Shown here piece by piece: positions 1 to 7,788 of a stretch of 32,722 nt of DNA (positions within the stretch are counted from its first letter, which is position 1; every line of letters starts with the position of its first letter). A program made the position numbers and the translations under genes. The DNA lies in NCBI GenBank assembly GCA_964473025.1, contig CAYYMZ010000009.1, forward strand, positions 1 to 32,722. Reading direction: 5' to 3'. The notes below the pieces were generated by a model that made no database searches, was not told the origin of the DNA, and saw only the letters and a program-made list of their open reading frames with translations. The DNA comes from CAYYMZ01 sp964473025 (GTDB lineage: Bacteria > Patescibacteriota > UBA1384 > DTJR01).

Positions 1-1642
1 TTTTCTCGATAAAATGCTCTGCAAAACGAATAAACTTAATGTAATCATCATCAAGGTTTATTTTTCGTTCGTTCAAATTTTCTTTGTAAACCTTGATAAG
101 ATTCTGGATCCATTCACCTTTATTGGACGAGCTAACGCTATACGGCGGATTACCGACTACAACCATTATGGGCGTTTCATTTTTTATTTTAGCCGCTTCC
201 TTCGATTCCTCGGCAATACTCTCAGCCAAGCCAAACCCAGTAAATAAATCTTCCTGCAAGGGATTTTGTTCAAGGGAGTTAGTTAAATATATTCCTAATC
301 TCTGATTGAAGTACTTAAACCCAGTTTCCTTAAAAGCCATACTTAACTTGAGATGGGCGATGGTATATGGAGCCATCATAAGTTCAAAACCATGCAATCG
401 AGGCAAAAGATCGTTATGTACATAGGCCGGCCAACGACCTTTTTGGCCTGATTTCAAAAGTCTGGCGTAGATATTAGCAATAGTTGCGCTGATAAATGTT
501 CCCGTGCCAGTAGCGGGATCAAGTATCTGAACTTTATGCTTCCCGTTTTCTAATTTCGAGGTATTGGCGAGCCCCGAAGAAAGGTTAAATTCTTGTTCTA
601 AAATGTGATCTACCGATCGAACTATAAATCGCACAACGGGTAATGGTGTATAAAAAGCCCCAAGCTTTTTGCGAAGTTCTGGGTCATATTCCTTTAGGAA
701 GTCCTCATAGAAGTGAATTACGGGATCTGGCCCTTCGTGTGATTTACCCCAAAGATCCTTTTTAAAATATTGCTGCATTAATGTTTGCACATCGGCATGA
801 GTAAAAACTTCACAAAGCTCATTAACAATATATTCGAGTCGTTTATCAAAGTCTGGACCAACAATGTGATCGAAGAAATGTCTTAACAACGGATTTGATT
901 TTGGAATCAATTCTCTGGCTTCCTGCCGAGTAAAACTATCCGCAGTTTCATCGTGATAGCGAGCAACAAATAGACCATAAACGAGAGTTTGTGCATACAT
1001 GTCGGCAAAAGATTCTTTTGTAAGATCATGCACGAGAAGTTTTTTTATTGTTTCATAAATACGAATCAGCTCCTTATTACTCTCAGATTCATTGGCTAAA
1101 AACTGTCTAACATTGTCACGTATGCGTTGTGCCTTTCCTCCCATAATCTTGGCCAGATGTTTTCCAGATTTTATTGGCTCCTTATGAGATTGAGCAAAAT
1201 CGAGCAGGGATTTGGCGGCATGCTCATAGTTCTCTGGAGTCGGAGTGATCGTCCTATTTTTCTTGTCGAAGTTTGCAATTTTAATTGGATCTTCGTAACG
1301 CAAGCCGTTTCTATAAAAGCGAAATTCTACGTAGTCCGTTAAAACTAGGTTGGCATATCCGAAATATCGAGTCATCTGCTCGGACTTTTCGATCTTATCG
1401 AGCGACACACCTATATCTTTTGCTTCTATATATAAAATTGGTACATCATGATTTAGTACAACAAAATCGGGCTTATTGCCTTGTTTAGCTCTGGCGTCGT
1501 GATCGATTCTTTTTACTTTGATTGACTCAAAAATGCTTTTGACTAAAATCTCAAAATCACTACGATAACCCATTTCGCTGGTCTCGGCATAACCGAATTT
1601 AGAGGAAATGGCCTGAATGTATTTTTCGAAAACTTCTTGCAT
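1..1642 (-). CDS. Type IIG restriction-modification enzyme, N-terminal part (runs off left edge)
   Basis: An open frame of 547 codons begins at ATG 1642 and is still open at base 1. The N-terminal region has a nuclease-like PD-(D/E)xK core (KPDFVV, then LYIEAKD at about residues 60-80). A long helical region follows, then a gamma-class N6-adenine methyltransferase: SAM motif DPATGTGTF and catalytic motif GNPPYS near the left end. An N-terminal nuclease with an N6-adenine methyltransferase in one chain is typical of Eco57I/ISP-like single-chain enzymes that both cut and methylate DNA. The missing C-terminal part should hold the rest of the methylase and the target-recognition domain. It lies 56 bp downstream of a DUF3883-like nuclease in a minus-strand defence-like group. 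The family is clear; specificity and activity cannot be judged. Confidence 0.88.
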   Translation of the reverse strand, partial: MQEVFEKYIQAISSKFGYAETSEMGYRSDFEILVKSIFESIKVKRIDHDARAKQGNKPDFVVLNHDVPILYIEAKDIGVSLDKIEKSEQMTRYFGYANLVLTDYVEFRFYRNGLRYEDPIKIANFDKKNRTITPTPENYEHAAKSLLDFAQSHKEPIKSGKHLAKIMGGKAQRIRDNVRQFLANESESNKELIRIYETIKKLLVHDLTKESFADMYAQTLVYGLFVARYHDETADSFTRQEARELIPKSNPLLRHFFDHIVGPDFDKRLEYIVNELCEVFTHADVQTLMQQYFKKDLWGKSHEGPDPVIHFYEDFLKEYDPELRKKLGAFYTPLPVVRFIVRSVDHILEQEFNLSSGLANTSKLENGKHKVQILDPATGTGTFISATIANIYARLLKSGQKGRWPAYVHNDLLPRLHGFELMMAPYTIAHLKLSMAFKETGFKYFNQRLGIYLTNSLEQNPLQEDLFTGFGLAESIAEESKEAAKIKNETPIMVVVGNPPYSVSSSNKGEWIQNLIKVYKENLNERKINLDDDYIKFIRFAEHFIEK

Positions 1643-1698
1643 ATTGTTTATTTAGCTACAAAAATAATAGCACTTAGCTAACAGGTATGGAAGGGGCT

Positions 1699-2058
1699 TT
1701 AGAGCGGCCGGCACAAATTGACTAAGATAGACCTATCAAATTCATAACTTGTAATAATCCTAGCTCGCTTTTGGAGTAGTTCCGAGGAACTAATCTTGTA
1801 GATTTTTGGATTGTTCTCTAAAAGATTACAGACAAGATAAATCGAAAAATCTTCTGCTCTGGCTGCTTGATACTGCTTATCGGACAACGAGATAAAATCG
1901 AGATTCTTTAGATCCTTATTCTTTGCTTTGATTTCTGCGTATTTGCCATCAACAATCAGATCGAAAGTTTTCTTGTCAGATGACACAACGGTTGAACCGT
2001 TTTCTGTGAGCTTTTGGATTAAAAATTTCCTGGCTTTTTCTTCGATTGCATGAGGCAT
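1699..2058 (-). CDS. DUF3883-like PD-(D/E)xK protein
   Basis: A 119-residue protein. Residues 32-45 (FDLIVDGKYAEIKA) form the D-x(n)-ExK core of a restriction-endonuclease-like fold. The following FISLSDKQYQAARAEDFSIYLV resembles the end of DUF3883 domains, where a conserved glutamate/glutamine and alanine precede a strand. Proteins of this kind accompany restriction and other anti-phage systems, but a role here is inference. It starts 11 bp after the upstream membrane protein and ends 56 bp before the type IIG enzyme, so the three are probably co-transcribed. There is no membrane segment or signal peptide. It could be a stand-alone nuclease subunit or merely a DNA-binding accessory. Confidence 0.6.
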   Translation of the reverse strand: MPHAIEEKARKFLIQKLTENGSTVVSSDKKTFDLIVDGKYAEIKAKNKDLKNLDFISLSDKQYQAARAEDFSIYLVCNLLENNPKIYKISSSELLQKRARIITSYEFDRSILVNLCRPL

Positions 2059-2069
2059 AATTTGCTGGA

Positions 2070-2651
2070 TTATTTAAGGCCGACTCGGTATCTTTCGTTT
2101 GCTCCGTCTTTGTCAATTAGAATTCCGTAATTTGCCGAGTCATTCGGCACTTCATAAACTAATACGCCAGTTTCGGCTATGCTTGGTGATAATTCCCGCA
2201 TATCGAGATATTTATCGATAGAACCAATTGAATCTTCATAGGTTTCATATTTTCTATTTTTATCATCAACTAATGCGAGAGCTTTATTCGGGCTAAAGGT
2301 AAATTTACTATCTGTTGTATTGGTGACATTAAGATCTACAACAACAAATTTCGTTCCTTCCTTCGCTGCCTTTGCATCTCCATATTGGCTACTAATAGAA
2401 TTCTTTTCTTCTGCTTTGTTCACTTTAATTTTCATTGTGGTGATATCAACTTCTTCACCAATATCTTTCCCAGTGACTTTCTTCTCCTTTGAAAGTTCGC
2501 CAGCGGACGAACCAGAGCCAAGGCCACTAAAAGCACTTTTTATTTGATTAACCCGATACGCATCTCCAACAAAGAAACCTGCAACAAAAATAACTATTCC
2601 CCCAACAATAGCTATAATTAGTTGTTTTTTCGAAAGCGTAGACTTAGCCAT
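2070..2651 (-). CDS. Membrane-anchored DUF4352-domain protein
   Basis: A 193-residue protein with an N-terminal lysine-rich stub and one hydrophobic helix at about residues 10-28, followed by a short Gly/Ser linker. Residues 70-190 form an immunoglobulin-like DUF4352 domain (KFVVVDLNVTN, then FTFSPNKALALVDDKNRKY), typical of exported or surface-anchored proteins. The start is supported by AAAGGAG five bases upstream of ATG 2651. No lipobox is present, so anchoring is by the uncleaved helix. It sits between two PD-(D/E)xK genes on the same strand, 23 bp from the upstream gene. The molecular function of DUF4352 is not known. Confidence 0.75.
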   Translation of the reverse strand: MAKSTLSKKQLIIAIVGGIVIFVAGFFVGDAYRVNQIKSAFSGLGSGSSAGELSKEKKVTGKDIGEEVDITTMKIKVNKAEEKNSISSQYGDAKAAKEGTKFVVVDLNVTNTTDSKFTFSPNKALALVDDKNRKYETYEDSIGSIDKYLDMRELSPSIAETGVLVYEVPNDSANYGILIDKDGANERYRVGLK

Positions 2652-2674
2652 GCTTGCTCCTTTCTTTAAGCAAA

Positions 2675-3811
2675 TTATTTGTTTAACAACGAACTTGTCT
2701 TTTCGATTAACTCAATGAATTCTTTGATCTTCTCGTCGGTAAATATCGTCAGATCTTTTACGGCCTTGCGTTTTTCATCAAATCCGGGCAGTGAACGATA
2801 GAAACTGACAAATTCTTTAATTATTGGGATAATTTCCGGCATATTTTCTTGTGCCCATTCAGAGTAGCCGAATTGCAGTTCTTCTTTGTTTTTATCGGTG
2901 CCGCCTCCGGCTTTTATGTAAAGATAAGAGAAATTGGTCAGAGCTCCTGGTTTGATAAGAGCTTTGGGGATTTTGCTCATCAGAGAAAAACCATTTTTTC
3001 GCCAAGTTATCAGAACGCTCTGATTTATTTCAAACTCTTTAAGCAACGAGTCAGCTAATTTGCAGCCGGATGGCGACAGCGAAGCCATAAATTCATCTCT
3101 TGATATCGGCGAACGATCATAACTGTCGGTTGATTTAGATTTCTCGGTTGAGAAAGTGACATTTTTTCTGGGCGGATTTGCGAGGCGTGGAATCAAAAAT
3201 TGTTCTTGTTTATCACCGACAAGTTCCATTTCAATAACATAAAAGTCAATTTCTTGTCCAGTTCGATCGTTAAGATAATTGGCGATATCTTTTAGCTCTT
3301 GATTGACCTGATCGACAACGATTAAGAGAGTGAAGCTGCCAAGTCGGAGGCGTTTTTCGAGGCCTTCCTTGAATTCCGCTTCTGAAATACTTTCTTCTCC
3401 AAGTTTTTCTTTAATGTAGTCAACCAAACTACCGGAGAAGTTTATCTTTTGTTGAGATAAAAACTTTCTAAAATAGTTATTTTCGATATCTTCGTAGGAC
3501 CTATTCCAAAGATAGGCGGCGTAACCCAGGATCTGACCGACGACCGTCCTTTTTACTTCGGGATTTTTATCGAGTTTGGTTTCAATTAAAGCGATATGAC
3601 CTTGCGGGCTGACGGCCAAGACATCGAGTGAGCCGTTTTGCAGACCGACTTCTTTGCCGATAGTGACGAATTTGGTATCGTAGCCGATTTCATCCAACGG
3701 CAGAGTGTTAACATCGTCGGTTAGAAGGTTTTGAAGATGGGCTTCGTCATCATAATATCTTTTTTCGACAGGCACCCATTTTTTATCTGAATCTAAATGT
3801 AAAATTTTCAT
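2675..3811 (-). CDS. NucS/DUF91-like PD-(D/E)xK nuclease-family protein
   Basis: A 378-residue protein. Residues 55-95 carry the nuclease core: GSLDVLAVSPQGHIALIETK gives the D-x(n)-ExK pair (D63 and E77/K79), followed by a helix with VVGQILGYAAYL. That arrangement is typical of DUF91/NucS-like and DUF4268-neighbouring endonucleases. The C-terminal half (about 230-378) is charged and helical with no recognised domain. The start ATG at 3811 has no Shine-Dalgarno sequence. Instead it lies four bases after the third copy of a 10-nt segment that can pair with an upstream copy, so translation is probably controlled by the long structured leader. It is likely the first gene of the minus-strand defence-like group. 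Fold is fairly sure, substrate unknown. Confidence 0.65.
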   Translation of the reverse strand: MKILHLDSDKKWVPVEKRYYDDEAHLQNLLTDDVNTLPLDEIGYDTKFVTIGKEVGLQNGSLDVLAVSPQGHIALIETKLDKNPEVKRTVVGQILGYAAYLWNRSYEDIENNYFRKFLSQQKINFSGSLVDYIKEKLGEESISEAEFKEGLEKRLRLGSFTLLIVVDQVNQELKDIANYLNDRTGQEIDFYVIEMELVGDKQEQFLIPRLANPPRKNVTFSTEKSKSTDSYDRSPISRDEFMASLSPSGCKLADSLLKEFEINQSVLITWRKNGFSLMSKIPKALIKPGALTNFSYLYIKAGGGTDKNKEELQFGYSEWAQENMPEIIPIIKEFVSFYRSLPGFDEKRKAVKDLTIFTDEKIKEFIELIEKTSSLLNK

Positions 3812-4030
3812 ATTTGTTGCAGTGGTTTTATTGATAAATCGGAAACAAAAAGGGTCTCCCGCTCATCGGTGGCGCTCACGCAACCACCCGCTACCCTTTC
3901 GGATAGTGACCACTGCAACGTAGTAATGAAACGGAAGACCGTCTCTATGTTGCAGTGGATTTAGCACCATATCCTAGTAAATTTGCTAGGGGTTAGGTGA
4001 CTATCTAATTAATTTATGTGCAATTACACC
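3812..4030 (-). promoter_or_regulatory. Structured 5' leader with alternative pairing over the start codon
   Basis: On the minus strand this leader has a CCTAG/CTAGG hairpin, then CCACTGCAAC (3959-3949), GTTGCAGTGG (3919-3910) and CCACTGCAAC again (3825-3816). The middle copy can pair perfectly with either outer copy. Between copies 1 and 2 is an ACGG-UCUU-CCGU hairpin. Between copies 2 and 3 are CUAUCC-GAAA-GGGUAG and GGUGG/CCACC hairpins, the second closed by a GUGA tetraloop, and then a GGGAGACCC-U5 stretch. The third copy ends four bases before ATG 3811. I do not recognise a known riboswitch class. A cis-acting RNA switch or attenuator is inferred. Confidence 0.55.
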
Positions 4031-4034
4031 TTAA

Positions 4035-4062
4035 ATGTTAGCATAACCACACCTGTTGTAAA
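4035..4062 (-). promoter_or_regulatory. Sigma-70-like promoter for the structured leader
   Basis: On the minus strand TTTACA (4062-4057) and TAACAT (4040-4035) are separated by 16 bp. Transcription would begin near 4028 and give a leader of about 217 nt before the start codon at 3811. Confidence 0.5.
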
Positions 4063-4078
4063 GCATTTTTGCAAAAAA

Positions 4079-4118
4079 CTTGACTTAACAATTTCTTTCG
4101 GGCTTCCTTTCCCTTACA
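4079..4118 (+). repeat. Imperfect direct repeat, left copy
   Basis: This 40-nt segment matches 11422-11461 at 33 of 40 positions without gaps, sharing CTTGACTTA at the start and TCCCTTACA at the end. The right copy ends exactly at the start codon of the serine recombinase. The left copy is also followed by an ATG (4120), but that frame stops after two codons. Bases 4119-4272 contain no other feature that I can support. The pair brackets the whole metal/redox operon and could be attachment-site halves or the remnant of a second recombinase gene head. Confidence 0.6.
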
Positions 4119-4272
4119 TATGAACTAAGAGATATAATTTACGAACGCTACATCAGAGCAATCAATAGAGGAAAATAGTAAGGCGGTTAACTTCAACAAA
4201 CCAGGGATGAGACCCACCTCCAGTCAGCCGATCAAGCAATGAATTTGTCGATAATAAACAGATTAGAAGATA

Positions 4273-5490
4273 CTAGCCGTTCATTATTTTTTCGATTTTC
4301 TGAGGATTATCGAAAATTTTGAATTTTATTCCGGCAGCTTTTAGGTTGTTTTGAGCATTATCACCGATATGAGTAGCATAGATCTCATCTGCGGAAATTG
4401 CTTTGGCAAACTTGACGCCGTGACCGGCACCGTCCTCATAAAATTTGTTCTTGATTTTTGTTTTTCTAAGAACTTTTTCATTACTATCTTGATCAATAAC
4501 CATGTAATTTTGCACGCCGAATTCCGAACTAATTTGATCACCTTCAAGGGGAATAATGATACGATATCCTAATTTTTTCAGCTCTATCGGCTCAAATCCT
4601 CTTTTGTATTTTAATTGACCACCTCCCGAAGTTCGAAGTGTACCCCTTTGGAATTCATGTGATTCAACAGTAATATTTATAGATTTGAGTTTTTCAATTC
4701 GAGAAAGCAAAATATCCTGTAATTTGTCAGTCAGATGAGTGGCTTCTTCTATTTTTAGTCGCGGATCCAATTTAATTTTTAAATCAGCCAAAGTTGCCGG
4801 CCCCATTTTTCGGCTTTTAAGATCTGATATTTCGATATTTTGGTCTTTAGCGATTTTTCTGATCCCTGCTTCAATTTCAGGGTCAGCCACATCTAAAAGC
4901 GAGTCAGTTATTTCTCGACCTAAACGCCAAGCTTCCCAAAGAATATATAGTCCGACTGAAACAGCAACTAAAGCGTCGGCACCTGTCCAGAGTTTAATTA
5001 AGAGAATCCCGATTAAGACTCCGACCGAGGAAACAACATCAGCTCGAGAATGCTCGCCATCAGCAATTAAAGCTGGCGAAGAAAATTTATGGCCGACCTT
5101 AAATTTTAAGCGAGCCATTATTTCATTAACTATTGCCGAAATGGCCATTAAAATAATCGCCCAAATTGATATTATGGCTTGCCCTGGATTTGACAGGTGA
5201 ATAATGCCTTCGTATAAAATCCAAATTGCTGATCCAGCTAATAAGATTACAACCACAAACCCAGCTAAACTTTCGGCACGATAATGGCCATAAGGATGCT
5301 CTTTATCAACTGGTTTTTGAGCACTTTTGATGCCTACAAAAGCGACAATTGAAGAAATTATATCAAGACCCGAATGAATTCCCTCGGCAAGTAAAGCCGT
5401 TAAATTAAAGGTGAGCCCCAAAACTATTTTCCCAGCCGCAAGAATTAAATTAACCAAAATCGCTATTAAAGAAACTGACTGTTGATTCAT
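4273..5490 (-). CDS. Cation diffusion facilitator fused to a NifX-like domain
   Basis: A 405-residue protein. Residues 1-195 are a CDF transporter with about six membrane helices. The two transport-site motifs are HSGLD (H39, D43) and HSRAD (H147, D151), and HPYGH at 65-69 is the usual cytoplasmic loop motif. Residues 200-285 form the CDF cytoplasmic domain. After a Gly-rich linker (about 290-296), residues 305-405 form a dinitrogenase Fe-Mo cofactor (NifX/NifB-like) domain ending in IYATHIGDNAQNNLKAAGIK. CDF proteins export Zn, Fe, Mn or related divalent metals; the HxxxD site suggests Zn-like or Fe selectivity. It is the last gene of the operon, 11 bp after the ZIP gene. The fusion to a possible metal-cluster sensor domain is unusual. 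Confidence 0.88.
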   Translation of the reverse strand: MNQQSVSLIAILVNLILAAGKIVLGLTFNLTALLAEGIHSGLDIISSIVAFVGIKSAQKPVDKEHPYGHYRAESLAGFVVVILLAGSAIWILYEGIIHLSNPGQAIISIWAIILMAISAIVNEIMARLKFKVGHKFSSPALIADGEHSRADVVSSVGVLIGILLIKLWTGADALVAVSVGLYILWEAWRLGREITDSLLDVADPEIEAGIRKIAKDQNIEISDLKSRKMGPATLADLKIKLDPRLKIEEATHLTDKLQDILLSRIEKLKSINITVESHEFQRGTLRTSGGGQLKYKRGFEPIELKKLGYRIIIPLEGDQISSEFGVQNYMVIDQDSNEKVLRKTKIKNKFYEDGAGHGVKFAKAISADEIYATHIGDNAQNNLKAAGIKFKIFDNPQKIEKIMNG

Positions 5491-5501
5491 TTAGACTCCT
5501 T

Positions 5502-6242
5502 TTATAAAAGAAAATAATTTAAAAGAAAGAAAACAAGAATGCTCAAAATAATCCCAAATATAAAATAAATCGGTATCTTGTATTTTTGAGCAAAGGGAAT
5601 TAGTTCGTGGATTGAAACAAAAATCATTGCACCTGCGGCAAAAGCAAGAAAAATTGGTGTTAGTGTCGGTAAGATCGTTATTCCGACCAAACCGACAACA
5701 GCGCCAGCCGGCTCGGCAAGTCCGGAAATTATAGCTGCCTTATAAAGAAATTTTTTATCTTTTAATAAAACAACAGGGGCGGCAATGGCAAACTCTTCCG
5801 GGATATTATGCAAAGCAATAGCAACCGCGACGAGAATCCCCAAATTTGGGTTTATAATGTATGAGTTGGCCATAGCGAAACCTTCAGGAAAATCATGCAA
5901 AATCAAACCAAACGTAACCAGAAAAGCGATTCTATACAAACTAGTTCTCTTTTTGTTGTTTTCTTTTATAAGGTGGCTATGAGGAATAATATAGTTTAGT
6001 AAACCCAAAACCAATAAACCCGCTGAAGTTGCTAGCAGGGTGGTTGCCAGCGAAGTTTCGTCTAATGCTTCTGGAATAAGCTCGAAGAAAGATATTGCAA
6101 GCATAATTCCGGTTGAGAAACCTATGCCTGTAACAATAGCTTTGACGTTATTTCTACAAAATATTGCCAGACCCGTACCGATCAAAGTTGTTAGGCCGGA
6201 GATAATAGACAAAACTAAAATTATCAGGTAATTAATCTCCAT
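5502..6242 (-). CDS. ZIP-family metal transporter
   Basis: A 246-residue protein with about eight hydrophobic helices. The two metal-site helices carry HDFPEG (116-121) and HNIPEE (145-150), the signature of bacterial ZupT-like ZIP importers. A short basic/polar loop lies between helices 3 and 4 (SHLIKENNKKR) where many ZIPs have a His-rich loop. The start overlaps the 3' end of the upstream ATPase gene by 11 bp, so the two are translationally coupled. It is next to a CDF transporter, giving a predicted importer-exporter pair for the same or related divalent metal (Zn or Fe, inferred). Confidence 0.88.
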   Translation of the reverse strand: MEINYLIILVLSIISGLTTLIGTGLAIFCRNNVKAIVTGIGFSTGIMLAISFFELIPEALDETSLATTLLATSAGLLVLGLLNYIIPHSHLIKENNKKRTSLYRIAFLVTFGLILHDFPEGFAMANSYIINPNLGILVAVAIALHNIPEEFAIAAPVVLLKDKKFLYKAAIISGLAEPAGAVVGLVGITILPTLTPIFLAFAAGAMIFVSIHELIPFAQKYKIPIYFIFGIILSILVFFLLNYFLL

Positions 6243-7128
6243 AAAGTATCTTCTTTAGCTGATCAAAAATTTGTGTAATTTCTTTTTTTGCTCTCAATTT
6301 GGTTTCTATAATCGGGATTAAACTCGAGATTGCTTTAAAAATATTCTGGTCATAAGAAATTTCCCCCAGTATTTTATCGCTAAATTTACTTTCGATTGTT
6401 TGGCTAAATTCAGGGTTCATATCCCATTTATTGATAACCAAGCGGTAGGGAATTTTAAAATGATTGACAACATCTAATATTTTCTCAAGGTCGGAAAATC
6501 CCGAGGGTGTCGGCTCGGTGACTAAAATAACAAAATTAGCGTCAAATAAAGCGGCATTGACCGGACAGCCCGTGCCAGGAGCAGAGTCAATAATCATCAG
6601 ATCGTATTTAAACTTTTCCGCCTGCTTTTTAGCTTCAGCGACAATTTTGCCCGAACCGCTTTCACCCGGAAAAAGTTGGGCGGAAATTAAGGGAAAATTA
6701 TATTTGGTTTTATTTTTAATATTAATTTGGGCATTATCGACCGTAACCATCTTGATTGCCTTTTGCGGACAGACTATTTTGCAAACTCCGCAACCTTCGC
6801 AAAGAAAATGATTTAATTTGGCTTTTTTCGCCTGCAAACTTAAAGAATGAAATTGGCATTCTCTAATGCAAGCACCGCAACCGTTGCATTTTTCAAGATC
6901 AATGACCGGCTTTTCTATGGTTGAAACTTTTTTACTTCCATCCCAGGAGTTTATTCCTCCCAGCCAAATTGCCAAATTCGGCGCGTCAACATCACAATCA
7001 ATAGCGATAATGTTTTTATCTGCTTTTGAAAATAAAATCGCCAAAGACGAGGCGATCATTGACTTTCCAACCCCGCCTTTGCCCGAAGCAATCACTATTT
7101 TTTGAATTTTCTTATCATTATTTTTCAT
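6232..7128 (-). CDS. MinD-type ATPase with inserted 2x[4Fe-4S] ferredoxin domain (downstream copy)
   Basis: A 298-residue protein. The deviant Walker A motif GKGGVGKS is at 16-23 and DCDVDAPN at 44-51. Two ferredoxin motifs are inserted: C81-x2-C84-x2-C87-x3-C91 and C110-x2-C113-x2-C116-x3-C120P. The switch region IIDSAPGTGCPV follows. It belongs to the MinD/Mrp/NBP35 superfamily, whose members include carriers of Fe-S clusters. This inserted-ferredoxin subfamily usually occurs as adjacent pairs with NifX-like proteins in anaerobes, and its function is unresolved. It starts one base before the MBL stop region and overlaps the ZIP gene. Its partner is the ATPase at 7785-8648, so the two may form a heterodimer. 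Confidence 0.88.
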   Translation of the reverse strand: MKNNDKKIQKIVIASGKGGVGKSMIASSLAILFSKADKNIIAIDCDVDAPNLAIWLGGINSWDGSKKVSTIEKPVIDLEKCNGCGACIRECQFHSLSLQAKKAKLNHFLCEGCGVCKIVCPQKAIKMVTVDNAQINIKNKTKYNFPLISAQLFPGESGSGKIVAEAKKQAEKFKYDLMIIDSAPGTGCPVNAALFDANFVILVTEPTPSGFSDLEKILDVVNHFKIPYRLVINKWDMNPEFSQTIESKFSDKILGEISYDQNIFKAISSLIPIIETKLRAKKEITQIFDQLKKILYGD

Positions 7129-7788
7129 TTAACTCCATTCAAAAGAATCTCCGGCTTTTATTTCTTTAAACTGCTTGGGAAATTTTTCTCTAATCTCCTT
7201 AATGTGTTGAGTACAATGGCAAGCCTCTATTATTTTGATGTCCTTTAAAAGGTCAAAATCGGAAAATCCATGAAGCCCCCCGATGACAGCGCAAATCTTT
7301 CCGTACTTTTTGGCTGCTCTCAAAATCTTTTCAACGCCAGGATGTGAGCAACCGACAATAACAATGACTCCTTTGGTTGTTTTTAAAACTAGCGACTGTT
7401 CGTCGGGACCGTCTTTGATTAAACCAGTAGTATAAACATTCTTGGAAATTTTTTTCGGCTCAGTAATTTCGTCTAACTTTGTTTTTTGCCTGATTTTATT
7501 TTTTAAATCCTCGGAGAATGAAGATAGAGCGTAGACAGTCGCATGATTGTTTAAATTTAATAAATCAAATAATCCGCCAATATGATCGTGATGTTCGTGA
7601 GAAATGACAATCTTGTCAATTTCTTTAGCTAAAAACCCCATTTTTTTCAAATTGCCCAAAAGTGCCGGTCCGTCATTGCCGGTATCAAACAAAATTTTTT
7701 GTCTGCCATTATTAATCAAACATGAGAAACCCCATCCTTGGGCAAAATTATCTCGGGCAAGATTGTTATAAATAATTGCTAATTTCAT
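7129..7788 (-). CDS. Metallo-beta-lactamase-fold hydrolase
   Basis: A 219-residue protein. The di-metal motif HEHHDH is at 64-69, preceded by LFDTGNDG and followed by a later metal-site VGCSHPG and a C-terminal IGGLHGF. The order resembles the MBL subgroup annotated as 7,8-dihydropterin-6-yl-methyl-4-(beta-D-ribofuranosyl)aminobenzene 5'-phosphate synthase-like, but that specific activity should not be assumed. The C-terminal ACHCTQHIK could supply extra metal ligands. It is squeezed between the two ferredoxin-ATPases, with its start overlapping the upstream gene by 4 bp. That placement ties it to the same metal/redox process. No signal peptide. Confidence 0.85.
   Translation of the reverse strand: MKLAIIYNNLARDNFAQGWGFSCLINNGRQKILFDTGNDGPALLGNLKKMGFLAKEIDKIVISHEHHDHIGGLFDLLNLNNHATVYALSSFSEDLKNKIRQKTKLDEITEPKKISKNVYTTGLIKDGPDEQSLVLKTTKGVIVIVGCSHPGVEKILRAAKKYGKICAVIGGLHGFSDFDLLKDIKIIEACHCTQHIKEIREKFPKQFKEIKAGDSFEWS

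Noticed and set aside
3812..3960. Known riboswitch or hammerhead-type ribozyme
   Set aside because: It contains CCGAUGAG and CCGAAAGG, but the order and stems do not give a hammerhead core, and no consensus of fluoride, guanidine, THF or manganese riboswitches fits.
4739..5200. A 153-codon plus-strand frame
   Set aside because: Shadow of the CDF transporter on the opposite strand, with no domain and no start signal.
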